Shown: positions 57,837 through 64,000 of the stretch, piece after piece | How the letters are laid out: each line of letters opens with the position of its first letter | Numbering within the stretch: the stretch's first letter is position 1 | Notes under the pieces: generated by a model | What the model was told of the DNA's origin: nothing | What the model saw: the letters and a program-made list of their open reading frames with translations, nothing else | The model's database searches: none | NCBI GenBank assembly: GCA_035474375.1 | Contig: DATINJ010000167.1 | Coordinates: 8,354-72,353 of the forward strand | DNA: 64,000 bases | Source: JANNPJ01 sp035474375 | GTDB taxonomy: Bacteria; Actinomycetota; Actinomycetes; Actinomycetales; Kineosporiaceae | Reading direction: 5' to 3' | Made by a program: the position numbers and the translations under genes

Positions 57837-59665
57837 CCGAACAGGTGGCGCTCCGGGTGGGGGAGGCCCCGACCGCGACCGTACGGCGGACACCCCGGCC
57901 GTCGCCGGCTGACGGGCTGCTACGACGTTCCACGCGGGCCCGCGAGGTGGCCCTGGTCGGCGTCGGCTCGCTCGGCCTGGCCGCCGCGATGACCTGGCCG
58001 GTGCTGCGCTCCCCGACCCGCACGGTGTCGCAGGACCTGGTCGACCCGCTCTACTTCGTCTGGCAGATCGCCTGGACCGGGCACGCGCTCGGCGCCGATC
58101 CGGCCAGCATGTACACCACCAACGCGTTCCTGCACGCCCCCGGCAACCTGGCCTATACCGACACGATGCTCGGCTACGCGCCGTTCGCCGCCATCGTCAA
58201 CGCCGTCGTGCCCGGCACCGCCGGCGCCCTGTTGACCTACAACCTGCTGTTCGTGCTGGCCGCGGCGCTCGCCTTCGCCGGGGCCTACCTGCTGGCCCGG
58301 GTGCTCGGCGCCCGGCCGTCCGGGGCACTGGTCGCGGCCGGGGCCTACGCCTACGCGCCCTGGCACCTGGCGCACGCCAGGCATCTGAACGTGCTTTCGT
58401 CCGGCGGCATCGTGCTGGCGTTAGCGCTGCTGGCGTACGGGCACGGCTGGTCACTGCGCGCCGATCGGGCGGGGGTCACCGCCCGCCGGCGACCCGGCTG
58501 GATCGTGGCCGGCTGGCTGGTGGCCTGCTGGCAGCTCAGCCTGGGGTTCGCGCTCGGGGTGCCGTTCGCCTGGGCGCTGTTGCTGGTTCTGCTGGGCGCC
58601 GGGATCTCCTGGCGGCGGCGCGGCCGGCCACCGCTGGCGCCCGGTCTACGGGCCGCGAACACCGCTGGGGCGCTCGCCTTCCTGGTCACCGGAGTGTTGC
58701 TGGCGTTGCCCTACCTGACCGTGGTCAACGACTTCCCGGTGGCCAAGCGGACCGAGCACATGGTGTGGACGTACTCGCCGCCGGTGCGTGGGCTGTTCAC
58801 GGCACCGCCGGAGAGTTGGTGGTGGGGCTCGCTGCACTCCGGGCTGCGAGCCGGCATGCACGCCATCCCCGAACAGGCCCTGCTACCCGGGTTCGTGCTG
58901 TTCATCCTGGCCATGATCGGTCTGAAGTACTCCGCCTGGGCGCTCCGGCACCGGGTCGTGCTGGCGATCACCGTGCTGGTCACGGCCCTGCTGGCGATGG
59001 GTACGTCGGCGCCGGGCGGGGGCAGCTGGACCTACCTCGTGCTCTTCCGCTACCTGCCCGGCTTTTCCGCCGTCCGTACCCCCGGCCGCCTGGTGCTGTG
59101 GTGCACGCTGGCGCTCGCCCTCCTGGCTGCGGGCGCGGTGACCCGGGCGGTCGAGCAGATCGCCCGTTCCGGCCGGGTCCGAGAGGTCCGGGTTGGAGGG
59201 ATATCGCCGCGTGCGCTGTCCGCTCTGCTGCTGGTCCCGGCGGTGCTGGTGGTGGCCGAGGGGATCGGGCAGGTGGCCCAACCGGTGGTGCCGTCGGCGC
59301 CGGTGGCGTTGCGGACGCTGGCCGGACCGGTCCTCGTGTTGCCCACCTCCCAGCAGGGCGATTACACCGTGATGACTTGGTCAACGGATGGCTGGCCGGA
59401 GCTGGTGAACGGCGGCAGCGGCTTCGAACCGCCGATCCAGTCGATGTTGCGGCGGACGGCGCAGGCGTTCCCGAGCGCCGATTCCGTGCAACGGTTGCGG
59501 GCCGCCGGAGTGCAGACGGTGGTGCTCGATCGCGCCTTGGCCGCCGGCACCCCGTGGGCGACGCTGGCCGCAGATCCCGGCTCGCTGGTCGCCGCAGCCG
59601 GTATTCAAGTCCGCTACCAAGGGACGGCGGCGATTTACACTCTCTCGGCCCAAGCCGGGCCATGA
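57833..59665 (+). CDS. Polytopic membrane protein (GT-C/YfhO-like)
   Basis: A 610-residue protein with about 11 membrane helices in the first 490 residues and a soluble C-terminal domain outside (VLVLPTSQQGDYTVMTWSTD onward). After helix 1 come DPLYFVWQIAWTGHALGADP and FLHAPGNLAYTDTMLGYAPF, the kind of acidic extracellular loop found in GT-C-type lipid-linked sugar transferases. I infer a cell-envelope glycosyltransferase or polysaccharide-modifying role, not proven. The GTG start is in the GTGA overlap with the amidohydrolase. Confidence 0.78.
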   Translation: MTEQVALRVGEAPTATVRRTPRPSPADGLLRRSTRAREVALVGVGSLGLAAAMTWPVLRSPTRTVSQDLVDPLYFVWQIAWTGHALGADPASMYTTNAFLHAPGNLAYTDTMLGYAPFAAIVNAVVPGTAGALLTYNLLFVLAAALAFAGAYLLARVLGARPSGALVAAGAYAYAPWHLAHARHLNVLSSGGIVLALALLAYGHGWSLRADRAGVTARRRPGWIVAGWLVACWQLSLGFALGVPFAWALLLVLLGAGISWRRRGRPPLAPGLRAANTAGALAFLVTGVLLALPYLTVVNDFPVAKRTEHMVWTYSPPVRGLFTAPPESWWWGSLHSGLRAGMHAIPEQALLPGFVLFILAMIGLKYSAWALRHRVVLAITVLVTALLAMGTSAPGGGSWTYLVLFRYLPGFSAVRTPGRLVLWCTLALALLAAGAVTRAVEQIARSGRVREVRVGGISPRALSALLLVPAVLVVAEGIGQVAQPVVPSAPVALRTLAGPVLVLPTSQQGDYTVMTWSTDGWPELVNGGSGFEPPIQSMLRRTAQAFPSADSVQRLRAAGVQTVVLDRALAAGTPWATLAADPGSLVAAAGIQVRYQGTAAIYTLSAQAGP

Positions 59666-59697
59666 TCAGCAGTGGTGTTCGCGGAGCGTGCGCGGTC

Positions 59698-59706
59698 TGG
59701 CACAAT
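59698..59706 (+). promoter_or_regulatory. Extended -10 of the rpsP operon
   Basis: TGG-CACAAT, a 'TGGCAnAnT' element like those in front of rplS and cimA. It would give a leader of about 126 nt before rpsP. Confidence 0.45.
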
Positions 59707-59838
59707 GGACTGTCGTACCCGGCCGATGCGGACCCTCTCACTGCAGGCGTGCCGAGTCCTCGGTTGATCGAAGCGGTTCGGACCCCACCCGAAACGCGGC
59801 GAACGACCATATCCAGCCAGAAGTAGGAGCCCACACCC

Positions 59839-60363
59839 GTGGCAGTCAAGATCCGTCTCAAGCGCATGGGCAAGATCCGCGCGCCGTACTACCGCATCGT
59901 TGTCGCCGACTCCCGCACCAAGCGGGACGGTCGCGCGATCGAGGAGATCGGCAAGTACCACCCGACGCACGAGCCGTCGGTGATGGAGGTCAACAAGGAG
60001 CGCGTGCAGTACTGGCTCTCCGTCGGCGCTCAGCCGACCGAGCAGGTCCTTGCGATCCTCAAGGTCACCGGTGACTGGCAGCAGTTCAAGGGCCTGCCGG
60101 GCGCCGAGGGCACCCTGCGGGTTGCCGGCCAGAAGGTCGACGACCGGTCCGGCTTCGACGAGGCCAAGAGCCTGAACGAGAACGAGGCCAAGACGCTCAA
60201 GGCCAAGCGCGGCAAGGGCGACGACAAGCCGGCCGCTGACAAGGCTGCCAAGGCCGACAAGCCGGCCGAGGCCAAGGCTGACAAGCCCGCCGAGGCCAAG
60301 GCCGAGGACAAGCCCGCCGAAGCGCCGGCCGCGGCCGCCGCTACCGAGGGTGCAGAGGCCTGA
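59839..60363 (+). CDS. rpsP: 30S ribosomal protein S16 with long acidic/basic tail
   Basis: A 174-residue S16. The core (1-90) is standard: AVKIRLKRMGKIRAPYYRIV, VADSRTKRDGRAIEEIGKYH, LSVGAQPTEQVLAILKVTGD. Residues about 115-174 form a Lys/Ala/Glu/Pro repeat (DKPAEAKADKPAEAKAEDKP), roughly doubling the usual 80-90 residues; tails of this type occur in other actinobacteria. GGAG lies 9 nt before the GTG. First gene of rpsP-khpA-rimM-trmD. Confidence 0.96.
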   Translation: MAVKIRLKRMGKIRAPYYRIVVADSRTKRDGRAIEEIGKYHPTHEPSVMEVNKERVQYWLSVGAQPTEQVLAILKVTGDWQQFKGLPGAEGTLRVAGQKVDDRSGFDEAKSLNENEAKTLKAKRGKGDDKPAADKAAKADKPAEAKADKPAEAKAEDKPAEAPAAAAATEGAEA

Positions 60364-60365
60364 CC

Positions 60366-60608
60366 GTGCTGGTCGATGCTCTGGAGCACCTGGTTCGCGG
60401 CATCGTTGCGCACCCCGACGACGTCAGCGTGCGCAGCAAGTCGCTGCGTCGCGGGGCGTTGCTCGAGGTGCGCGTGCACCCGGAGGATCTCGGTCGGGTG
60501 ATCGGCCGTTCCGGTCGGACCGCCACCGCGCTGCGCACGGTGGTCAAGGCGATCTCGGACGGCGAGCCGGTTCGGGTCGACGTTGTCGATGTAGATCGCG
60601 GTCGCTGA
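60366..60608 (+). CDS. khpA: KH-domain RNA-binding protein KhpA
   Basis: An 80-residue single KH domain: MLVDALEHLVRGIVAHPDDV, EVRVHPEDLGRVIGRSGRTA (with the RVIGRSGRT GxxG loop), ALRTVVKAIS. Always between rpsP and rimM in many bacteria; in firmicutes KhpA pairs with KhpB as a global RNA chaperone. Two nt after rpsP. Confidence 0.95.
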   Translation: MLVDALEHLVRGIVAHPDDVSVRSKSLRRGALLEVRVHPEDLGRVIGRSGRTATALRTVVKAISDGEPVRVDVVDVDRGR

Positions 60609-60618
60609 GAGTGCGTCA

Positions 60619-61170
60619 GTGCGACTGATCGTGGCTCGGATTGGCCGCGCACACGGTTTGCGCGGTGAGGTGAGCGTCGAGGTGCGGACCGACGCACCCG
60701 ATGAACGCTTCGTCGAGGGGGCCGTCCTCCATGTCGAGGACGGCCCCCGTCGCCGTGCCCTGCTGGCCACCGGCGGCCCGACGTCCCTCACTCTCACCCG
60801 GGCCCGAGACAACAACGGCATCCTGTTGCTGACCTTCGCCGAGGTGAGCGATCGGAGTACCGCCGAGAACCTGCGGGATGTGATCCTCGAGGCGGAAGTC
60901 GCCGAGGAGTCGGACGAGGCGGATGCCTGGTACGACCATGAACTCGTGGGCTTGATCGCCGTTGACCCGGCCGGTGTCCGGCTCGGTGAGGTGATCGCCG
61001 TCCAACATCCTGGAGCCCAGGACCTGCTCGTCATCCGAACCCCCCGGGCCGGCAACCGACTGGTGCCGTTCGTCTCGGCGATCGTTCCCGAGGTCGACGT
61101 CAAGGGCGGCCGGATTGTCATGACCGCACCCGCGGGGCTGTTGGAAGATCTTCCGGAGACCGGTGACTGA
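60619..61170 (+). CDS. rimM: Ribosome maturation factor RimM
   Basis: A 183-residue 16S rRNA processing factor that binds S19. N-terminal barrel LIVARIGRAHGLRGEVSVEV and DNNGILLLTFAEVSDRSTAE; C-terminal PRC-barrel WYDHELVGLIAVDPAGVRLG and RLVPFVSAIVPEVDVKGGRI. GTG start; overlaps trmD by 8 nt. Confidence 0.95.
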   Translation: MRLIVARIGRAHGLRGEVSVEVRTDAPDERFVEGAVLHVEDGPRRRALLATGGPTSLTLTRARDNNGILLLTFAEVSDRSTAENLRDVILEAEVAEESDEADAWYDHELVGLIAVDPAGVRLGEVIAVQHPGAQDLLVIRTPRAGNRLVPFVSAIVPEVDVKGGRIVMTAPAGLLEDLPETGD

Positions 61171-62005
61171 CGCAGTGCTGCGGATCGACGTCGTCACGAT
61201 CTTCCCGGAGTACCTCGGCCCGCTGGACCTGTCCCTGATCGGGAAGGCTCGGCGCAGCGGCATGCTCGATCTCGCCGTCCACGACCTTCGTGATTTCACC
61301 CACGACCGGCATCGGACCGTGGACGACGCACCGGCCGGTGGCGGCGCCGGGATGGTGATGCGGCCGGAGCCGTGGAGCGCGGCGCTGGAAGGCGTGCTGG
61401 CGGCCGGACGTACCGCGCTGGCAGGCCACGGGGCCGACCCGGCCGCGGTCCCCACCCTGCTGGTGCCCAGCCCTTCCGGACAGCCGTTCAACCAGGCGAT
61501 GGCTCGCGACCTGGCCACTCGGGAATGGCTGGCCTTCGCCTGCGGTCGCTATGAGGGCATCGACGAACGGGTCTACGACGACGCGGCCACGATCATGCCG
61601 GTCCTGCCCGTCAGCCTCGGTGACTACGTGCTGAACGGTGGCGAGGTGGCTGTCCTGGCGATCATCGAGGCGGTCGCCCGGCTGATCCCCGGCGTGCTCG
61701 GTAACGCCGAGAGCCTGGTCGAGGAGAGCCACGAGGACGGCCTGCTGGAGTACCCGGTCTACACCAAGCCCGCGAGCTGGCGGGGCCGCGAGGTACCACC
61801 CGTGCTGCTGTCCGGGCACCATGCCCAGGTCGGCCGCTGGCGTCGGGACGAGCGATTGCGGCGCACTGCCCGACGGCGACCGGACCTGCTCGCCGTGCTG
61901 AACCCGGCCGACTTCGACCGGGCCGACCTGGCCGTTCTGGCCGCCGAGGGTTGGCAGCCGGACGGGTCACGATTTCAGCGGGTGCCTGCCCCTGTGGCAG
62001 ACTGA
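61163..62005 (+). CDS. trmD: tRNA (guanine-N1)-methyltransferase TrmD
   Basis: A 280-residue SPOUT methyltransferase making m1G37 in tRNA. LRIDVVTIFPEYLGPLDLSL at the start; GGGAGMVMRPEPW; the trefoil-knot SAM site EWLAFACGRYEGIDERV and SLGDYVLNGGEVAVLAIIEA; VEESHEDGLLEYPVYTKPAS. The GTG start lies in the rimM gene, 8 nt before its stop. A promoter for rplS overlaps its last codons. Confidence 0.96.
   Translation: MTDAVLRIDVVTIFPEYLGPLDLSLIGKARRSGMLDLAVHDLRDFTHDRHRTVDDAPAGGGAGMVMRPEPWSAALEGVLAAGRTALAGHGADPAAVPTLLVPSPSGQPFNQAMARDLATREWLAFACGRYEGIDERVYDDAATIMPVLPVSLGDYVLNGGEVAVLAIIEAVARLIPGVLGNAESLVEESHEDGLLEYPVYTKPASWRGREVPPVLLSGHHAQVGRWRRDERLRRTARRRPDLLAVLNPADFDRADLAVLAAEGWQPDGSRFQRVPAPVAD
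61992..62003 (+). promoter_or_regulatory. rplS promoter element
   Basis: CTGTGGCAGACT, identical over 12 bp to the cimA leader promoter, overlaps the trmD stop. It gives a leader of about 175 nt for rplS. Confidence 0.5.
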
Positions 62006-62096
62006 AGCTCTTGTGCCGCTGGTCGGCTGCGCCCCTGCCACCGGGGGGATGCGCGGATCGGGCCAACTGTCTCATCTCAGTCGGCACAGAACTGGT

Positions 62097-62152
62097 ACTT
62101 ACCCACGATTGGGTAGGTGCTGTGACCCGCAGATTCTTCAACCTGCGCGGGT
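62097..62152 (+). promoter_or_regulatory. Structured rplS leader hairpins
   Basis: Two stems: 62097-62105/62110-62118 (9 bp, CGAT loop) and ACCCGCAG/CTGCGCGGGT (62125-62152, two-base bulge). Possible L19 autoregulatory element; inference from position and structure only. Confidence 0.4.
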
Positions 62153-62184
62153 GACCTGTGGCATTCGCGAGAGAGTGACCTGAC

Positions 62185-62544
62185 ATGCACACGCTGGACA
62201 GCCTTGACTCCGCCTCCCTGCGGACCGACGTCCCGAAGTTCCGGGCCGGTGACACCCTCAAGGTTCACGTCCGGGTCGTCGAGGGCACGCGCTCCCGGAT
62301 CCAGCTCTTCCAGGGCGTCGTGATCCGTCGCTCCGGTGGTGGCGTTCGCGAGACCTTCACCGTCCGTAAGGTCAGCTTCGGCGTCGGCGTCGAGCGCACC
62401 TTCCCGGTGCACTCGCCGATCATCGAGAAGATCGAGGTCGCGACCCGCGGTGACGTCCGCCGGGCGAAGCTTTACTACCTGCGCTCGCTCCGCGGCAAGG
62501 CCGCCAAGATCAAGGAGAAGCGGGACGCCCTCCCGACTCGCTGA
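62185..62544 (+). CDS. rplS: 50S ribosomal protein L19
   Basis: A 119-residue protein. DVPKFRAGDTLKVHVRVVEG, RSRIQLFQGVVIRRSGGGVR, ETFTVRKVSFGVGVERTFPV, HSPIIEKIEVATRGDVRRAK, LYYLRSLRGKAAKIKEKRD are the family blocks. Last ribosomal gene of the block, followed by a strong hairpin and the signal peptidase genes. Confidence 0.97.
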   Translation: MHTLDSLDSASLRTDVPKFRAGDTLKVHVRVVEGTRSRIQLFQGVVIRRSGGGVRETFTVRKVSFGVGVERTFPVHSPIIEKIEVATRGDVRRAKLYYLRSLRGKAAKIKEKRDALPTR

Positions 62545-62559
62545 CTCGATCGGATCCAA

Positions 62560-62600
62560 CTCGCACGGGCTCGCACCGCTTCGGTGCGAGTCCGTGCGAG
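62560..62600 (+). terminator. rplS terminator hairpin
   Basis: CTCGCACGG and CTCGCACCG pair with CGGTGCGAG and CCGTGCGAG (one G-U between), 19 bp with a CTT loop, 16 nt after the rplS stop. No T-run. Confidence 0.7.
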
Positions 62601-62660
62601 GATCGGTCGCAGTGAGGAAGATTCGATCGACCTGGTGACCGGTCTGACGGAGGGTGGCAA

Positions 62661-63371
62661 GTGGTGCTGACCGGTGATCCCACGACGGAAACCGGTTCCC
62701 GACCACCACCGCCCTCGACCCACCGGCCCGGCCCGGAGCGGCGTCGCAGCCCGGCCCGCCGGATCGCGGTCATCGCCCTGGTCGCTGCCCTGGCACTGAG
62801 CCTGGTCCGTTCGCTACTGGTCCAGTCGTACGTCGTCCCCACCGGCTCGATGGAGCCGACTGTCCGCCCAGGCGATCGAGTGCTGGTCTCTCGCCTGGCC
62901 TACCGGATCGGTGACATCCACCGCGGCGATGTGATCGTGTTCAACGGCGCCGGCGTGTTCGAACCCGATATCGCCCCGGCCGGCTCGCCGCTCGCCTCCG
63001 CAGGCAGGGCCGTGGCCTCCGCGTTCAGCCTGCCGATCGGCTCTCGGGACTACCTGAAGCGGGTGATCGGTCTGCCCGGTGACCACGTGATCTGCTGCGA
63101 TGCCCAGGGCCGGGTCAGCGTGAACGGCGTGGCGCTGAACGAGACCTACCTCAACCCCCAAGGTGCCTCGGAGAGCGTCCGATTCGACATCGTGGTGCCA
63201 CCGGGTCGGCTCTGGGTACTGGGTGACAACCGTGGTGATTCTGCGGATTCCCGGTCGCATCTCGGCGACCCCGGCGGAGGCACGGTTCCGGTGGGTCGCG
63301 TCGTGGGCCGGGTGACCAGGATTTACTGGCCGCCGGCTGATGCCGGTGGGATCGGGACGGACCAGCGGTGA
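62661..63371 (+). CDS. lepB: Signal peptidase I (first copy)
   Basis: A 236-residue type I signal peptidase. A Pro-rich cytoplasmic start (about 35 residues), one membrane helix (IAVIALVAALALSLVRSLLV), then the catalytic Ser63 in VVPTGSMEPTVRPGDRVLV and Lys133 in RDYLKRVIGLPGDHVICC; box E GDNRGDSADSR. It removes signal peptides from exported proteins outside the membrane. GGAGG about 7 nt before the GTG. Overlaps the second copy by 4 nt. Confidence 0.95.
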   Translation: MVLTGDPTTETGSRPPPPSTHRPGPERRRSPARRIAVIALVAALALSLVRSLLVQSYVVPTGSMEPTVRPGDRVLVSRLAYRIGDIHRGDVIVFNGAGVFEPDIAPAGSPLASAGRAVASAFSLPIGSRDYLKRVIGLPGDHVICCDAQGRVSVNGVALNETYLNPQGASESVRFDIVVPPGRLWVLGDNRGDSADSRSHLGDPGGGTVPVGRVVGRVTRIYWPPADAGGIGTDQR

Positions 63372-64000
63372 CTGACATCAAGGCGTCCGAGGATGCGGCA
63401 GGGGCGGAAGACGCCCCCGGACCCGCTTCGGGAGCGCAGGGGGCCCTGTTCGCTCTGGCCCGCGAGGTGATCCTGGTCCTGGTCATCGCGCTCGGGCTGT
63501 CCTTGCTGATCAAGACCGTCTTGGTGCAGGCGTTCTTCATTCCCTCGCCGTCGATGGAGAGCACCCTGATCCGCGGCGATCGGGTGCTGGTCAACAAGCT
63601 GACCCCGGGCCCGTTTGACCTCAAGCGCGGGGAAGTCGTGGTCTTCTCCGACCCGGACAACTGGTTGTCGCCGACCGAGCGGGCACCCGAGGGGGCGATC
63701 CGCGGCGGGATTCGCTCCGGCTTGATCTTCGTTGGCCTGCTGCCGGCCGACTCGGACGAGCATTTGATCAAGCGTCTGATCGGGTTACCCGGAGATACCG
63801 TGGTCTGCTGCGATGCCGACGGCCGGCTGACGGTCAACGGAGTGTCGATCGACGAGCCTTACGTCCACGGCGATGATCGGCCGAGTGAGAAGGATTTCTC
63901 GATCACGGTTCCGGCCGATCACATCTGGGTGATGGGCGACAACCGGTTGGTTTCCCAGGACTCGCGCTTCCACCAGGACGACGCCAACGGCGGGAGCGTC
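63368..64000 (+). CDS. lepB: Signal peptidase I (second copy), 3' end outside window
   Basis: 211 codons are visible with no stop. Membrane helix EVILVLVIALGLSLLIKTVL, catalytic Ser62 in FIPSPSMESTLIRGDRVLVN, Lys135 in HLIKRLIGLPGDTVVCC, and MGDNRLVSQDSR near the edge. It shares the CCDA-G-R-VNGV segment with the first copy but differs elsewhere, so the pair is an old duplication. Tandem lepB genes after rplS are known in Streptomyces. GTG start within the GTGA overlap. Confidence 0.94.
   Translation, partial: MTDIKASEDAAGAEDAPGPASGAQGALFALAREVILVLVIALGLSLLIKTVLVQAFFIPSPSMESTLIRGDRVLVNKLTPGPFDLKRGEVVVFSDPDNWLSPTERAPEGAIRGGIRSGLIFVGLLPADSDEHLIKRLIGLPGDTVVCCDADGRLTVNGVSIDEPYVHGDDRPSEKDFSITVPADHIWVMGDNRLVSQDSRFHQDDANGGSV

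Overview
The window is a 64 kb piece of a high-GC actinobacterial (Actinomycetota) chromosome. The evidence is the G+C-rich third codon positions, the frequent GTG starts, and a long run of genes in the order known from Mycobacterium and Streptomyces: leuB ... gltX ... ndgR/leuC/leuD/hup ... cofC/plsC/gpsA ... ddl ... thiL ... rpmB ... fakA-like/recG/rsmD/coaD/sepIVA/yceD/rpmF/rnc/mutM ... smc ... ftsY/amtB/glnK/glnD/ffh ... rpsP/khpA/rimM/trmD/rplS/lepB. I cannot name the genus. No phage, insertion sequence, plasmid gene or CRISPR array is visible; most of this is core chromosome.

Layout. 1-5.6 kb: the tail of a gamma-glutamyltransferase gene, then branched-chain amino acid genes (leuB, ilvE, a rhomboid-like protease, cimA). 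5.5-13.8 kb is a more variable stretch: a secreted beta-propeller protein, an XRE regulator with membrane-protein partners, a putative 3-methyladenine glycosylase, a fumarylacetoacetate-hydrolase-family enzyme, a membrane GGDEF-EAL protein and a secreted subtilase with a tryptophan-ladder tail. 14-20.4 kb: gltX, tRNA-Gln, tRNA-Glu, a MerR/membrane-protein pair, and ndgR divergent from leuCD. 20.6-31.6 kb: HU-like protein, murA, cold-shock-like protein, cofC, plsC, gpsA, a PET-hydrolase-type cutinase, a trans-sulfuration enzyme, ddl, a DUF3515 lipoprotein, a stand-alone Lrp ligand-binding protein and thiL. 31.8-41 kb: rpmB, then a long plus-strand run from a DAK2/FakA-like gene to mutM. 41-44.6 kb is accessory: a winged-helix regulator, a sulfotransferase, a family-43-like glycosidase, and two non-coding stretches packed with palindromes. 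44.6-64 kb: smc, ftsY, the nitrogen operon amtB-glnK-glnD, ffh, and the ribosomal/tRNA-modification operon ending in two tandem signal peptidases; the second runs off the window.

How the parts work together. leuB, leuCD, cimA and ilvE supply most steps of a citramalate-based isoleucine route and of leucine synthesis. Control is visible at two points: an Ile-codon leader peptide with a complete attenuator in front of cimA, and a palindrome between ndgR and leuC. Nitrogen control is visible as a GlnR-type box in front of amtB-glnK-glnD. Many genes have a TANNNT hexamer 6-10 nt before the start codon and no ribosome binding site, so leaderless mRNA looks common.

The most interesting signals are the cimA attenuator, the PETase-like hydrolase, the perfect W-every-5-residues ladder on the subtilase, a dispersed palindromic intergenic repeat (GTGATCATGCACG...), long unexplained hairpins at 42.6-43.1 kb, and a mutually exclusive stem system in the 0.57 kb leader of smc.
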